64,000 bases of DNA, from positions 4,171,501 to 4,235,500 of the forward strand of contig OY743189.1 in NCBI GenBank assembly GCA_963555705.1. The letters run 5' to 3'. Source of the stretch: Ligustrum vulgare (taxonomy: Eukaryota; Streptophyta; Magnoliopsida; Lamiales; Oleaceae). Below the pieces are notes generated by a model. The model was not told the origin of the DNA, ran no database searches, and worked only from the letters and a program-made list of their open reading frames with translations. The position numbers and the translations under genes were made by a program. Positions within the stretch are counted from its first letter, which is position 1. Every line of letters begins with the position of its first letter. Below, one piece after another: positions 49,832-59,674 of the stretch.

Positions 49832-50670
49832 ATGTCTAGAAATTCACTGTCCATTATCTTAACTAAAAATCAACTAGTTTGAGAAAATTACATTGACTGG
49901 AAACGTAATTTGATGATTGTTCTCACCATTGAGAAGTATAAATTTGTGCTAACTGAACCCTATCCCAATGAACCTACTCAGACTTCCACACCCGAACAGA
50001 AGGCCCCATATGAGAAGTGGATCAATTTTGATGAGATAGTCCGCTGCTACATTTTGGGTTCTATCTCAAATGTGTTGCAGCAGAAATATCAGAATATGGA
50101 AATTGCTGCTCAGGTTATGGAGAGCCTTCAGCAAATGTTCGACCATCAAGGTCTTCAAGCTTGTCAGGCTACCATTAAGTCCATTATGAACATGAGCATG
50201 AAACTTGGTACGCCCGTTAGGATCACATGCTTGCATTGATTGGTCAGTTTAATGTGGCTGGGGTTTTATGGGCTAAAATCAATTCGGAGACGTAGGTTGA
50301 CATGGCTTTAGAGACTATCCCAGAGACATTATCTCAGTTCAAGGTTAGTTATAACATGAACAAGCTGGATATGTCACTAGCCGAGCTGATGCAGGAGCTT
50401 CAAAATGCTGAGACTATTCTAAAGACCATGGCCAATGATGTGCTATTTGTTACTTCTACTGGACCATCCTCTTCCAAGCTGAAAGGCAAAGGAGGCAACA
50501 AGAGGAAGAAGTCCAATAAGAAGGGACCACAGCAGCAGGTTAAGAAAGTAAAGATAGATGGCAAGCTAAAGGGGAATGCTCATTGTGGATAGAAAAGTCA
50601 CTGGAAGAGGATTTGCCTGGGATACCCAGCTTCCAAAAAGCAAGGTAATGGTGAGTTATCTTAAACTAAG
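49832..50670 (+). pseudogene. Ty1/copia gag (degenerate)
   Basis: Begins MSRNSLSIILTKNQLV, with a stop at 49879. It continues with the copia gag pattern (YIDWKRNLMIVL ... EKWINFDEIVRCYILGSISNVLQQKY ... VMESLQQMFDHQG) and, after a frameshift near 50220, ETIPETLSQFKVSYNMNKLDMSLAELMQELQ. A Lys-rich stretch leads to a zinc knuckle broken by a stop (HCG-stop-KSHWKR). It is non-functional. Confidence 0.85.
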
Positions 50671-50892
50671 GCTCTGTTCGATTGGATGGCGTGCCAAATT
50701 AAATTTTGTGTTAGATTTATTTGTGTTTTCTAGGTAAGATGTGGGGTTAAAAATTGGTTTGGAAAAATGTGTGATTGGAGGAGAAAATATGGATGGTTAA
50801 AAAGTGATTTGGGAAATTGTGTAAATTAAATTTGTTGTCTTTTTTGTCTTTTAGCTAATTAATTTGGCAAAATAAATCTAAACGAACGGACC
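50671..50892. repeat. MITE, 222 bp, with CTAAG target-site duplication
   Basis: The left end is GCTCTGTTCGATTGGAT. The right end, read inward, is GGTCCGTTCGTTTAGAT. It is flanked by CTAAG at 50666-50670 and 50893-50897. The GCTCTGTTCG-type ends are common in plant MITEs. It sits between the gag and protease parts of the copia relic and so arrived after that element. Confidence 0.75.
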
Positions 50893-51440
50893 CTAAGTCT
50901 TGTTTAGTGGTTGATTCTACATATACTTGAATAGTAGATTCTAGTGCCACTAATCATGTTTGCAATTCATTGCAAGTGTTCCAAGTAACCGAGAAACTCA
51001 GTGAAGGGGAGCATACTTTAAAGGTTGGCATGGGAGCAGTTGTATCTATCCCATGACTTTAGGTCATATCTATCAAAAAATGGGATTGTATCCCAATTAA
51101 GTGCACCAGGTACTCCCCAACAGAATGGTGTATCTGAAAGGAGAAACGGGACCTTGTTGGACATGGTCAGATCTATGTCAGGCTTCTCAACTCTCACCAC
51201 ATCCTTTTGGGGATATGCTCTACAAACTGCAATTTACTTACTTAACTTGGTTCCATCTAAATATGTTGATAAGATACCCTTAGAATTGTGGAATGGGCGA
51301 AAGCCTAATCTGGAACATATACGGATATGGGAATGTCCTGCACACGTGCTTAAGGGAAAGATGGAATCAAGACCACAAGTATGCATCTTTGTAGGATATT
51401 CAAAGGGAACAAGAGGATATTATTTCTATAGTCCTTAAGA
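50893..51440 (+). pseudogene. Ty1/copia protease remnant fused to integrase C-terminal half
   Basis: A short protease-like segment (IVDSSATNHVCNS near 50940-50980) is followed, after a deletion junction near 51030, by the integrase core end. That part reads LSAPGTPQQNGVSERRN, with the catalytic Glu, then TFLNLVPSK-like YLLNLVPSKYVDKIPLELW and the HIRIWECPAHVL segment. The first two catalytic Asp of integrase are lost, so it cannot be active. Confidence 0.85.
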
Positions 51441-52818
51441 TAAGAAAGTTTTTGTGAGTACAAATGCAACTTTCTTAGAGGACAAGTATATAGAAGAACA
51501 TGAATTGAAGAGCAATGTTCTTTTGGAAGAGATGAAGGGAAATGTTCCTAGATCATCAACTCCAGTAATCCGCATTGAACCTACTCAGGATGAATTCATA
51601 TCCCTACCAGTTACGACCTGAATTCAGTGGGAGACAAGTGGAGCTTACACTTACCATGTCTACTGGATCACTGGCACATAACTTGGAGGAAGATCAAGTC
51701 CCCATTGCATCACCACTTGGTACTGAAGTTGGAGACGAGGGACTTGATACTAGAGAGGCGGTGGTAGAACAATTACAAATTCCAATCAATTAGGAGCCTC
51801 CTCAGCGTAGGCATAGTGAGAGAGTCATTAGACCTCCCTCCAGATACTTTCTCTATGAAGAGACTTTTGAGGTTGTCTCCACTGAATAAGAGGAGGATCC
51901 TACCTTGTATAAAGACGTTGTGGCGGATGTAGATGCTGACCATTGGAGGAGTGCCATGGACTCATAAATGAAATCCATGTGCACTAACTCTGTCTGGGAT
52001 CTTGTAGATGCACCTAATGGGGTAAAACTCATAGGATACAAATGGGTCTACAAGAGAAAATGAGGGGTTGCCGAAAAGGTAGAGACCTTTAAAGCTAGAC
52101 TGATCGCTAAGGGTTTCACCCAAAGAGAAGGTGTTGATTATGAGAAAACCTTCTCACCTGTGGCCATGCTTAAGTCTATTCTGATCCTCTTATCCATGGA
52201 AGATCATTTTGATTATGAGGTGTGGCAAATGGATGTCAAGACAGCATTCCTTAATGAAAATCTTGACGAAAGCATCTGTATGATGCAACCAGACGGTTTT
52301 ATCCAAAATGGTCAAGAACATAAAGTATGCAAATTGCGTAGGTCTATTTATTGACTTAAGAACATGTCTAGGTCCTAAGATTGATAGTGAAGTGGAACAC
52401 ATGAAACAGGTTCCTTTTGCCTTGGCTGTAGGAAGTCTCATGTATGCTATGATGTGTACTCGCCTAGATATCTGTTATGCTGTTGGGATAGTTAGTAGAT
52501 ATCACTCAAATCCCAAACCAGAGTATTGGACTGCTGTAAAGCATATACTCAAGTATCTTTGCAGATTTCAAGATTATATGCTGGTTGTTCAGCTCCAAAT
52601 TTGGTACCAAGGGGTTACACTGATTCTGATTTTCAAGCTGATAGGGACTCCTAAAATTCCACATCTGGATCAGTGTTCACACTGGGTGGCAGTGCCATTG
52701 TTTGGAGGAGTATCAAGCAATCATGCATTGTTGATTCCACCACGGAGGCGGAATATATGGCAGCTTGTGAAAAAGCCAAAGAGGCAGTATGGCTGAAGAA
52801 ATTCTTACTGGACCTTGA
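51441..52818 (+). pseudogene. Ty1/copia reverse transcriptase and RNase H remnant
   Basis: A linker region is followed by the RT N-terminal half (WVYKRK, TFKARLIAKGFTQREGVDYEKTFSPVA, WQMDVKTAFLNENL), with stops near 51966 and 52062. The YVDD catalytic box is missing: after RRSIY-stop the sequence jumps to the RT end/RNase H part (FALAVGSLMYAM..TRLDICYAVGIVSR, then WRSIKQSCIVDSTTEAEYMA). It ends abruptly at about 52819 in LLDLEV, where the second LTR array joins. Confidence 0.88.
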
Positions 52819-52819
52819 G

Positions 52820-54096
52820 GTGTGTACTTCAAAGATCCAAGGTGGTAGATTACGGAGTATTCTTACTCTCGAAACACACCTCTTTGAAGGTTTTCTCTTT
52901 ATATCCTCAAAAGATCAGAGGTGGTAGGATACGGCTACTCCGGAAACACATCTCTCATTCTGAGGATCTTTCCATGTTTTTCTCTTATGCTTTCATGCGT
53001 TTCATGTATTTCCTTTCCAGTGTGACTCTTGTGTGTTCTCCTTATGAGAAAATAATAAAATCTCTGCTATCATCAACTAAATCTCGTTTGTGATATAAAT
53101 GTACTTGCATGTCTAACCTTAATTCCTTTAGTGGATGCTTATCATATCATGCTCTTAATTCCAAATGATAACATTCTGGACAGAGTTTCCCTTGTAATTT
53201 GGACTTATCCAAACCATAAGCATACTTCATAACTCATAATAATAACTAACTCCACATTTAATCACAACGATCTAAAAATATTGAAAACGATTCCAACATT
53301 TCAATATCATCAAAAATATCCCATAATTCAATTCATAATTTCTCAACATAACAATTTCAAATCATATTTTTCAATATCACAATATCACTTCCTTCAATAC
53401 CTTAATTGGCTCAAAAGATTACTCATACTTATAAATATATGCCATAAATCATATTTCCAAAATTTATTCACAAAGCCAAACTTCATAATAAATTTCTCTT
53501 CAAAATAGAGGAAATAATTCACTTATAATCTTAACATCTTATCACAACTTCATAACTGGCTTGCTATTTCTCGTTTAATCTAAACGATAAATAATCTGAA
53601 AATATAATCAAATCCTTTCCGTTGACTTCTCATACTTAGTGCCATGTCTAAAATCAATTATGCAAAGTCCATCTAGGTTCATCATTTCTAACTCGAGGAC
53701 AAAAATTATTTAAAAATCATTCTTAAATCATATTATTCCCATTATGCTCAACACTCGTTTTCTTTCTTAAAAAAATTTCTCATAATCATACATTAAAGCA
53801 TATAAGTTATGACAAAGCATAACAACATCATTATTTTCGAAGAAATACATTCTTATTTCTCATAAATCATAAGTATCCGAAATACTCTTCATTCTTTCTC
53901 ATAAATCAGTAAAATGAGTATTCGAAATACTGAAATAACTTTAAACATCATAAACTTCTTTACCTCGGAGTGGTGGAACGAATGATGGCAGTGGCAATCT
54001 TCATCAATAAAATCTTATAATGGAAAATATTTCTTGAAAATTCTTTTTGAAAATTTTTCCAGTCTACAGAAACGCAGACTAGCTCTGATACCAACT
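52820..54096 (-). mobile_element. Truncated internal region left of LTR-A
   Basis: From the LTR-A border leftward it contains the PBS (54093-54082 on the minus strand) and ~950 bp matching the first family's internal start. Then, from about 53100 down to 52820, come the last ~280 bp of the gene cargo (3' stem-loops and poly(A) signal). Everything further, including both cargo ORFs, is missing. The junction with the copia relic is at 52818-52821 with a GTG-like microhomology. Confidence 0.8.
54082..54093 (-). promoter_or_regulatory. Primer-binding site, tRNA-iMet (LTR-A)
   Basis: The minus strand reads TGGTATCAGAGC three bases beyond the LTR end. The second copy is at 60697-60708. Confidence 0.92.
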
Positions 54097-56896
54097 TGTA
54101 GCGCCCCGAGTTCCGTATACCCGATTCACTACGTCATTTTCTGTCTAAATTTTTTCGAATAATATTTTTGCGGAAGAAATAATTGAAATTCATTTTTGGC
54201 AACATTAAATAACTGTAATGGCCGATAAAATTGAAACATTTATGAAACCATTTGAAATAGTAAATCGAACCATTAATTTTGTAAAGAAATTGACAATGTC
54301 ATAATTTCTCAAATAAATGAACTTCTCTAAATTATTCGATTGTTTGGAAAAATACGGAAATCATTAACGTCAAACTTTCAACCGTTTAACGATTATTGCC
54401 ACCATCATTCATCGCTCGCCACCGTCTCCGAAATCTGCAAAACTGTTAAAAAGTAGGGTGAGTATTTCATGGGGGAAATACTCAGTAGACTCATCGCAAA
54501 TTGATTTAATTTATAAGATGATTAAACACATAAATCCCGGCTCTTTATAAAACGGGCATTGATAGAGCTTCTTTATAAAAACGGCTCTTGATAAAACTCA
54601 TATTGTGCATTACAGCACGGGACATATTTTGCAAATCATAGGCTCTTTGAAAACCATATACTTATAAAAACATTTTAATTATGCCAAGCATAATTTCTTT
54701 TGAAAGCATAACATAAGATATGATTGAAATCCTCATAAACATAGGGAGACACAAGAACTTTACCGAACTTAGGTGGCAAGAATTCTTATCATAATAACAG
54801 TAAAATCACAGTAACAGTAAGTATACCAAAACATAATTCTTGAAATTCATAGGGATCATTTCCATCATAACATAAGATAGGATCGAAATCCTCATAAACA
54901 TATGAGACAGGAATTTTACCGAACTTAGGTGGTAAATCCTCATAAACATATGGAAAGACAGGAATTTTACCGAACTTAGGTGGTAAATCCTCATAAACTT
55001 ATGGAGACACAAGAATTTTACCGAACTTAGGTGGTAAGAATTCTTATGTGTATAGCAATGATCCAAAACATATAAAACATTATCGTAAAAACATAGGGTA
55101 TACTTACTTTTCATAAAAACATAAGGTATATTTACCTTTCATAAAACATAATTTTCTTGAAAATTGACTTTCACAAGTCACATGACATTTATATGAAATC
55201 ATAATTTAAATCAATTAATAAGTGCGAGTCTACCTCAAATCCGACGAGTGCAAAGTTGAGCGGGAATGACTTCAATTTCTTTAAATTCTCCGTACGCTTC
55301 GTCTTAGCCAATAAGTCACTTTAGTATATCGAATATATAGTTCAAAATGATAAATTATAATTTGAGGACTAAAATTGATGTTTTGAAAGTTGAGGGACTA
55401 AAATGAATACTTTTGAAAGTTCAGGGACTAAAATAGATACTTTGAAAGTTGAGGGACTAAAATGAATACTTTTAAAAATTGGGCTTAAAAGTAAATCAAC
55501 AGTGACTGAAATAATAGATTTTGAAAATGAAAGGGCTGATTAAAACTCATTTAAAAACTTAAAGGACTGAAATGATAGTTTTTGAAAACATAGGGACTAA
55601 TTTGAAAACCTTTTAAACTTGAGGACTAAAAGCTAATTTCCGAAAACTTAAAATATTAAAATCAAATAATTCATTTCAGATTTTATCCTTCTCTCTCTCA
55701 AAACCACTCTCTGTCTCTCTCTCTCTCAACTCACGACCCAGTCGCGATCTGTGGTGAAACAAGGGTATTCAGCCGGCGATCGACAGGGCTCACCGGCGTT
55801 GGTTGCAATAAACGGTGAGGTTGCAAGTAGACCAGGTTGTGGGCTGATTTGTTGCGAGATTAGCGAAAACAGAGATAAACACGAGGCTTAAAGTCGCGAT
55901 TTCTAGGCGATAATCCGGCGGTGGTTTGAGATAAGTGACTGGCTTGGCTTAATCTGGGTTTTGGGTTTTATTTTGATTTGGGGCTTTGGCACTGAATTGG
56001 AGTTAGTCAGAGACTTGATTGGTTGATGGCAGTTGGGTTGATTAGGATTTGGGAATGCAGACTGTGTTGGGTGATGGTGGTGGTGGTTTGATTTGCAGAT
56101 TGGTAATTGAAGTTTGGTTGTTTGATTCGGTGAAGGTATTGAATTTGGGTTGATGAAGATGGTGCAAGGCAGTAGGCAGTATGATTGGTCTGGTTTGGCA
56201 GTGGGGTATTCTGTGATTGGTGGTGATTCAGTGGGCTTGGTGGTGGTGATAGTGATGGAGGAGGGATGAAGTATTACATGGTATGTTGATTGTTGAAATT
56301 CTGTGAAATGAGTGATGAACATGACTTTGGAAATGATTGGTGAATTTGTGGATTGAAGCTCGCAGGCCGTCGAGATCATGGAATGTAGTTGGTGTTGAAT
56401 TGGTGGTGAATTATAGGAGATAAAGTGGGAGTAGTGGAGAGAATGATGAAGATGCTTTGTGTTGGGTGGAAAGAGTGATAAAGAAAATGGTGTAAAGTGT
56501 GGTTTGGTTTGATGAAATCGTGGGTGGAGAATTAGGTTTTGAAAATAAAATGGTGGAGAATATCATAATTGAAAGGGAATCATTGATTAAAAATTGTATT
56601 AAAAAAAAACTGATATATTTTGGACTGAAAATAAATTTGAATAAGGAAAATTGAGATATTTTAATAAATTTGGAATTAAAAATGATTTTGAAAATAATAC
56701 TTTGAATAAACAATTAAAATAACATAATTTTAGAAATTCGGAAATTTAATTTAAAATCGAACAAATTCGATATTTCTTGACTTGGCTAGACGAACACGTC
56801 GCGGCGTTAACTGCAAAATAATGGGTGAAATAGTAGCGATACAATTTTCTAAATATTAAAATAATTATTTATTTCATAAAAATCTTGGTCGCTACA
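54097..56896 (-). repeat. LTR-A (2800 bp)
   Basis: Minus-strand LTR from 56896 to 54097. It shares with the first family the AAGTTCGGTAA hairpin units, the GAGTATTTC hairpin, the AGTCCCT-type minisatellite and a C-rich tract (on the LTR sense strand). It is ~745 bp shorter than the first family's LTR, mostly in the C-rich part. Its sense-strand frames (for example 56379-55903) are His/Pro/Asn/Thr-rich low-complexity sequence. Confidence 0.9.
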
Positions 56897-57761
56897 ATCT
56901 TACCCCCTTAAAATAATTTCGTCCTCGAAATTAAACTTACTTGATCTTATGATTTCTGAATACTTAATCAGAATCTATTCTTTCTCTTATGTAGCATCAT
57001 CGCTACCATATTTAACCCAACCATATTTAACCCACTGGACTTTGACTAAATGCATCACTTTGTTTTCTTAAGACATGGTCTTTCTTATCAATAATAGACA
57101 TATGTGTCTACTCATAAATTCTTCTGAATCAAAATGAAATTTTCCCAATCGTATGTGATATTTCATCATATCTTGTAGTATTCATGTAACTTGTCACTTA
57201 TCATCGTATCATGTGACCTCAAATATTCGTATATATCTCTAAAATTTCAACAAATCTTTACTGATATATCATATCATAAAAAATTTTCCTTTCTTCTTAT
57301 CATCGAATATTTCCAAAATAATCAAAGAATTACCTGAATATTCTCTCTACGTAATATACCCAATAACATATCAACATAATATCATCAACTTATCATTCCA
57401 ATATTTGTAACCCAAAAATTCATTAAACAAATATCTCACAAACTAAGATTCTTTACTTAATTATCATCACATTTCCTGCAAAGTATTTCTTTCACTTGTA
57501 TATACGTATGAATTCTGATTCAATACGGTCCTTATTTCTCTTTCACGTATTCCCGTATTATTTCTATACCTTGATTATTATATCAAAATATCAGTACCCA
57601 AAATCCAAGAAAAATATTTCATATCTCAAATCTTATCATCAAATCTTCCTTTATCAATAAAGTAAACGGCGCATAAACTCTGTCTCCTCTTTTCATTAAA
57701 ATAATCCTGCGCTTTCTTGCTGGACACAACATCACGCGGATTCACTCAGATCCTTTACGCT

Positions 57762-57777
57762 TTTAAATAGTTCATGC
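57762..57777 (+). promoter_or_regulatory. TATA-like leader module upstream of ORF 1
   Basis: TTTAAATA (57762-57769) overlapping TAGTTCATGC (57768-57777), about 35-40 bases before the ATG at 57803. The same two phrases, slightly spaced, precede the LOG ORF. An ATG at 57773 opens a 5-codon upstream frame. Confidence 0.4.
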
Positions 57778-57802
57778 TGGGAAGAGGTTGAATCATCAAA
57801 CA

Positions 57803-58354
57803 ATGGATATCATCCTTTCTAACATTCGCAAGTATTATTCCAATCTTCCTATGAATGATCTGAGAAAGATCTATAGAATAAGGCTCGAAAGATTGAGGTT
57901 GCTAATGGCTCATGATATTCCAGAAGATGTTCGCTGGTTGATAGAAGCAAAGGTTCGACTATCTGGTGAATTACCATCAACATTTCCAAAGCACATGCCT
58001 GGTTTAGGCAAAAGCACGTTTGCAAAGAAACGAAGAGCAAAAAGACTGGGTGGTTGCTACAAATGTGCTCGTTGGAACTGTAATACTCGTTGCAAATCAG
58101 TAGGATATTCTTCTACTAATCGGGATGATAAAATCGAATTCATAAAGGGTGGACTGAGTAAGGAATCTTTGGATGATATTCGACTGACTCTTGAGACGCA
58201 CCCAAGTGGTTATGTGCAACGTGAACTTCTCTCCTTATACGCTCAGTTTAACGAGGACAAAAATCGTTATAGTCTCCAAAATATAATAGCAAAAGATCCT
58301 GTTTGCCAATCTGTTTTAGAAAATGAGGCTTCTGGCAGTTCAGCAATGATATAA
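57803..58354 (+). CDS. Cysteine-rich nucleic-acid-binding-like protein, betaflexivirus NABP-type motif (183 aa)
   Basis: An intact intronless ORF. I start it at the ATG at 57803, because the frame upstream has only a TTG. Residues 1-58 are predicted helical and charged (NDLRKIYRIRLERLRLL). Residues 69-81 form a basic motif GKSTFAKKRRAKR, followed at once by Cys85, Cys88, Cys93 and Cys97 (C-x2-C-x4-C-x3-C), a likely zinc-binding knuckle. The tail of ~85 residues is mixed-charge. The G-x-S-x-x-A-x-x-R-R-A-K plus cysteine arrangement is the hallmark of the nucleic-acid-binding proteins of plant carla- and vitiviruses (Pfam Viral_NABP/Carla_C4 type). Some of those suppress RNA silencing. The protein is longer than those (~100-140 aa). 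It lies upstream of LOG on the same strand, inside an LTR element. Function here is inferred from motif only. A host zinc-knuckle origin is the alternative. Confidence 0.6.
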   Translation: MDIILSNIRKYYSNLPMNDLRKIYRIRLERLRLLMAHDIPEDVRWLIEAKVRLSGELPSTFPKHMPGLGKSTFAKKRRAKRLGGCYKCARWNCNTRCKSVGYSSTNRDDKIEFIKGGLSKESLDDIRLTLETHPSGYVQRELLSLYAQFNEDKNRYSLQNIIAKDPVCQSVLENEASGSSAMI

Positions 58355-58409
58355 GGTAAATCTTTTGATACGCATTTAAAATATTTTGCTGTTTTCTTTC
58401 ACGCGTTTT

Positions 58410-58492
58410 GGAAATAAAATATATTTTCCTTTCTCGAGTTTTGATAAAGCTGGAAATAAATATATTTTCCTTTCTCGAGGTTTGATAAAGCT
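58410..58492 (+). repeat. 41/42-bp tandem duplication in the spacer between the two cargo ORFs
   Basis: Two copies start GGAAATAAA(A)TATATTTTCC and end GATAAAGCT, with the start of a third (GGAAATAAATC) at 58493. They are followed by a small hairpin, CACCGAAAGGTG. It may be promoter or spacer structure. Confidence 0.8.
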
Positions 58493-58608
58493 GGAAATAA
58501 ATCACCGAAAGGTGATATCTTTGGTAAAATAGTCAAAAGTTGGCCGATTTTGTCAAAAGTAAATCTTTACCTTTTCAGAATCAATCAAAAACAGTAAATT
58601 TTTCCGGC

Positions 58609-58641
58609 TTTAAATAGCCAAACATATTTCATAGTTCAGGC
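58609..58641 (+). promoter_or_regulatory. TATA-like leader module upstream of LOG
   Basis: TTTAAATA at 58609-58616, preceded by CGGC. TAGTTCAGGC follows at 58632-58641. Both phrases match the module before ORF 1 (CGCTTTTAAATAG and TAGTTCATGC). It lies ~80 bases before the LOG ATG, a good core-promoter distance. Confidence 0.45.
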
Positions 58642-58691
58642 ATCCCAAAATCACATCTTCTTCGTAAGTTTTCCCTTCTTTACTATCAAAG

Positions 58692-59345
58692 ATGGAAGCA
58701 CCAAAACTTCGACAGATCAAAACTATTTGTGTATTTTGTGGATCAAAAGTAGGGAAAGGCTTCGGTTATCTAGAAGCGGCCGTAGATCTTGGAAAGAAAC
58801 TGGGGGAAAAAGGTATCACTCTTGTGTATGGGGGTGGTAGCAGTGGTCTAATGGGTTGTGTTTCCCAATCTGCTCTTGCAGAGAAATCAAAAGTAATCGG
58901 TGTCATACCTGTCCCTTTGGTAGATGTTGCAGGCAAAACACGAGGGCATGAAGTTCAAACCTTATCCATCCATGAACGCATAACTTGTATGCTATATGGT
59001 TCTGATGCCTTTATAGCCCTGCCCGGAGGTTTTGGTACCTTAGAAGAAATCTTTAACATTACCTCGTGGGCTCAACTAAATCTCCATACTAAGCCTATTG
59101 GGCTTCTGAATGTTAACAATTTCTTTGATGGTTTGTTAACCTTTCTTGATTATGCTGTGGAACAGGGATTCATCTCTCCATTTTCCAGAAGGCTTCTTAT
59201 TTCTGCTCCTACTATTGATGAACTACTGGATAAGCTGCAGTCATATATCTCAATACAAGATCCAGCAGGGGTTAAGATAGATTGGTCGCAAGGAAGGGGA
59301 ATCAAGCAAAAATGGAGTCCGGTTAATGTAAACTTAACTCTGTGA
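58692..59345 (+). CDS. LOG: LOG-type cytokinin riboside 5'-monophosphate phosphoribohydrolase, intronless (217 aa)
   Basis: LOG enzymes release active cytokinin bases from their riboside monophosphates in a single cytosolic or nuclear step. The Rossmann fold is visible: ICVFCGS at 12-18, VYGGGSSGLMG at 45-55, VIGVIP at 68-73 and the signature PGGFGTLEE at 111-119. HER at 94-96 supplies the catalytic Arg, and Glu119 is present. The segment GLLNVNNFFDGLL...GFIS follows the family to about residue 190. Differences from common plant LOGs: the usual HERK/HQRK reads HERI, the strand before SDAFIALPGG is changed, and there is a ~30-residue divergent tail. Length is normal. Plant LOG genes usually have several introns and this has none, so it is a retrocopy or came through an RNA intermediate. 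The frame is fully intact. It lies 337 bp after ORF 1 and antisense to the host LTR element. Confidence 0.88.
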   Translation: MEAPKLRQIKTICVFCGSKVGKGFGYLEAAVDLGKKLGEKGITLVYGGGSSGLMGCVSQSALAEKSKVIGVIPVPLVDVAGKTRGHEVQTLSIHERITCMLYGSDAFIALPGGFGTLEEIFNITSWAQLNLHTKPIGLLNVNNFFDGLLTFLDYAVEQGFISPFSRRLLISAPTIDELLDKLQSYISIQDPAGVKIDWSQGRGIKQKWSPVNVNLTL

Positions 59346-59353
59346 ATCTTAGA

Positions 59354-59592
59354 ATAGGTGGGGGTAGAGTACGGAGTATTCTCACTCTCGAGACACCCCT
59401 CCATTTACTAGGATTTCTTTAATGTTTAAATCTTGTGTGTACTTCAAAGATCCAAGGTGGTAGATTACGGAGTATTCTTACTCTCGAAACACACCTCTTT
59501 GAAGGTTTTCTCTTTATATCCTCAAAAGATCAGAGGTGGTAGGATACGGCTACTCCGGAAACACATCTCTCATTCTGAGGATCTTTCCATGT
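59354..59592 (+). repeat. Three related stem-loops in the 3' region of the cargo
   Basis: The pattern GGTGG..TAG...TACGG....CTC.CGA.ACAC.CCTC occurs at about 59354-59402, 59452-59498 and 59532-59572. In copies 1 and 2 an inner GAGTA/TACTC (or GAGT/ACTC) stem sits inside an outer AGGTG/CACCT-type stem. Copy 3 keeps the outer pairing (AGAGGTG/CATCTCT) and is enclosed by GATC repeats. Copies 2 and 3 also survive in the truncated unit at about 52837-52960. Confidence 0.6.
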
Positions 59593-59668
59593 TTTTCTCT
59601 TATGCTTTCATGTGTTTCATGTATTTCCTTTCCAGTGTGACTCTTGTGTGTTCTCCTTATGAGAAAAT

Positions 59669-59674
59669 AATAAA
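59669..59674 (+). terminator. Probable poly(A) signal of the cargo transcript
   Basis: AATAAA within GAAAATAATAAAATC, ~325 bases after the LOG stop and ~40 bases before the right border of the cargo. The duplicate is at 53054-53059 in the truncated unit. Confidence 0.5.

Noticed and set aside
55903..56379. 158-aa frame in LTR-A and LTR-B (minus strand)
   Set aside because: Low-complexity Thr/Pro/His composition in a C-rich LTR tract. No domain is recognised, and it is not alignable as protein with the first family.
57788..57802. Upstream TTG start for the NABP-like ORF
   Set aside because: A eukaryotic gene would normally use the first ATG. The ATG at 57803 is 15 bases further in and leaves all motifs intact.
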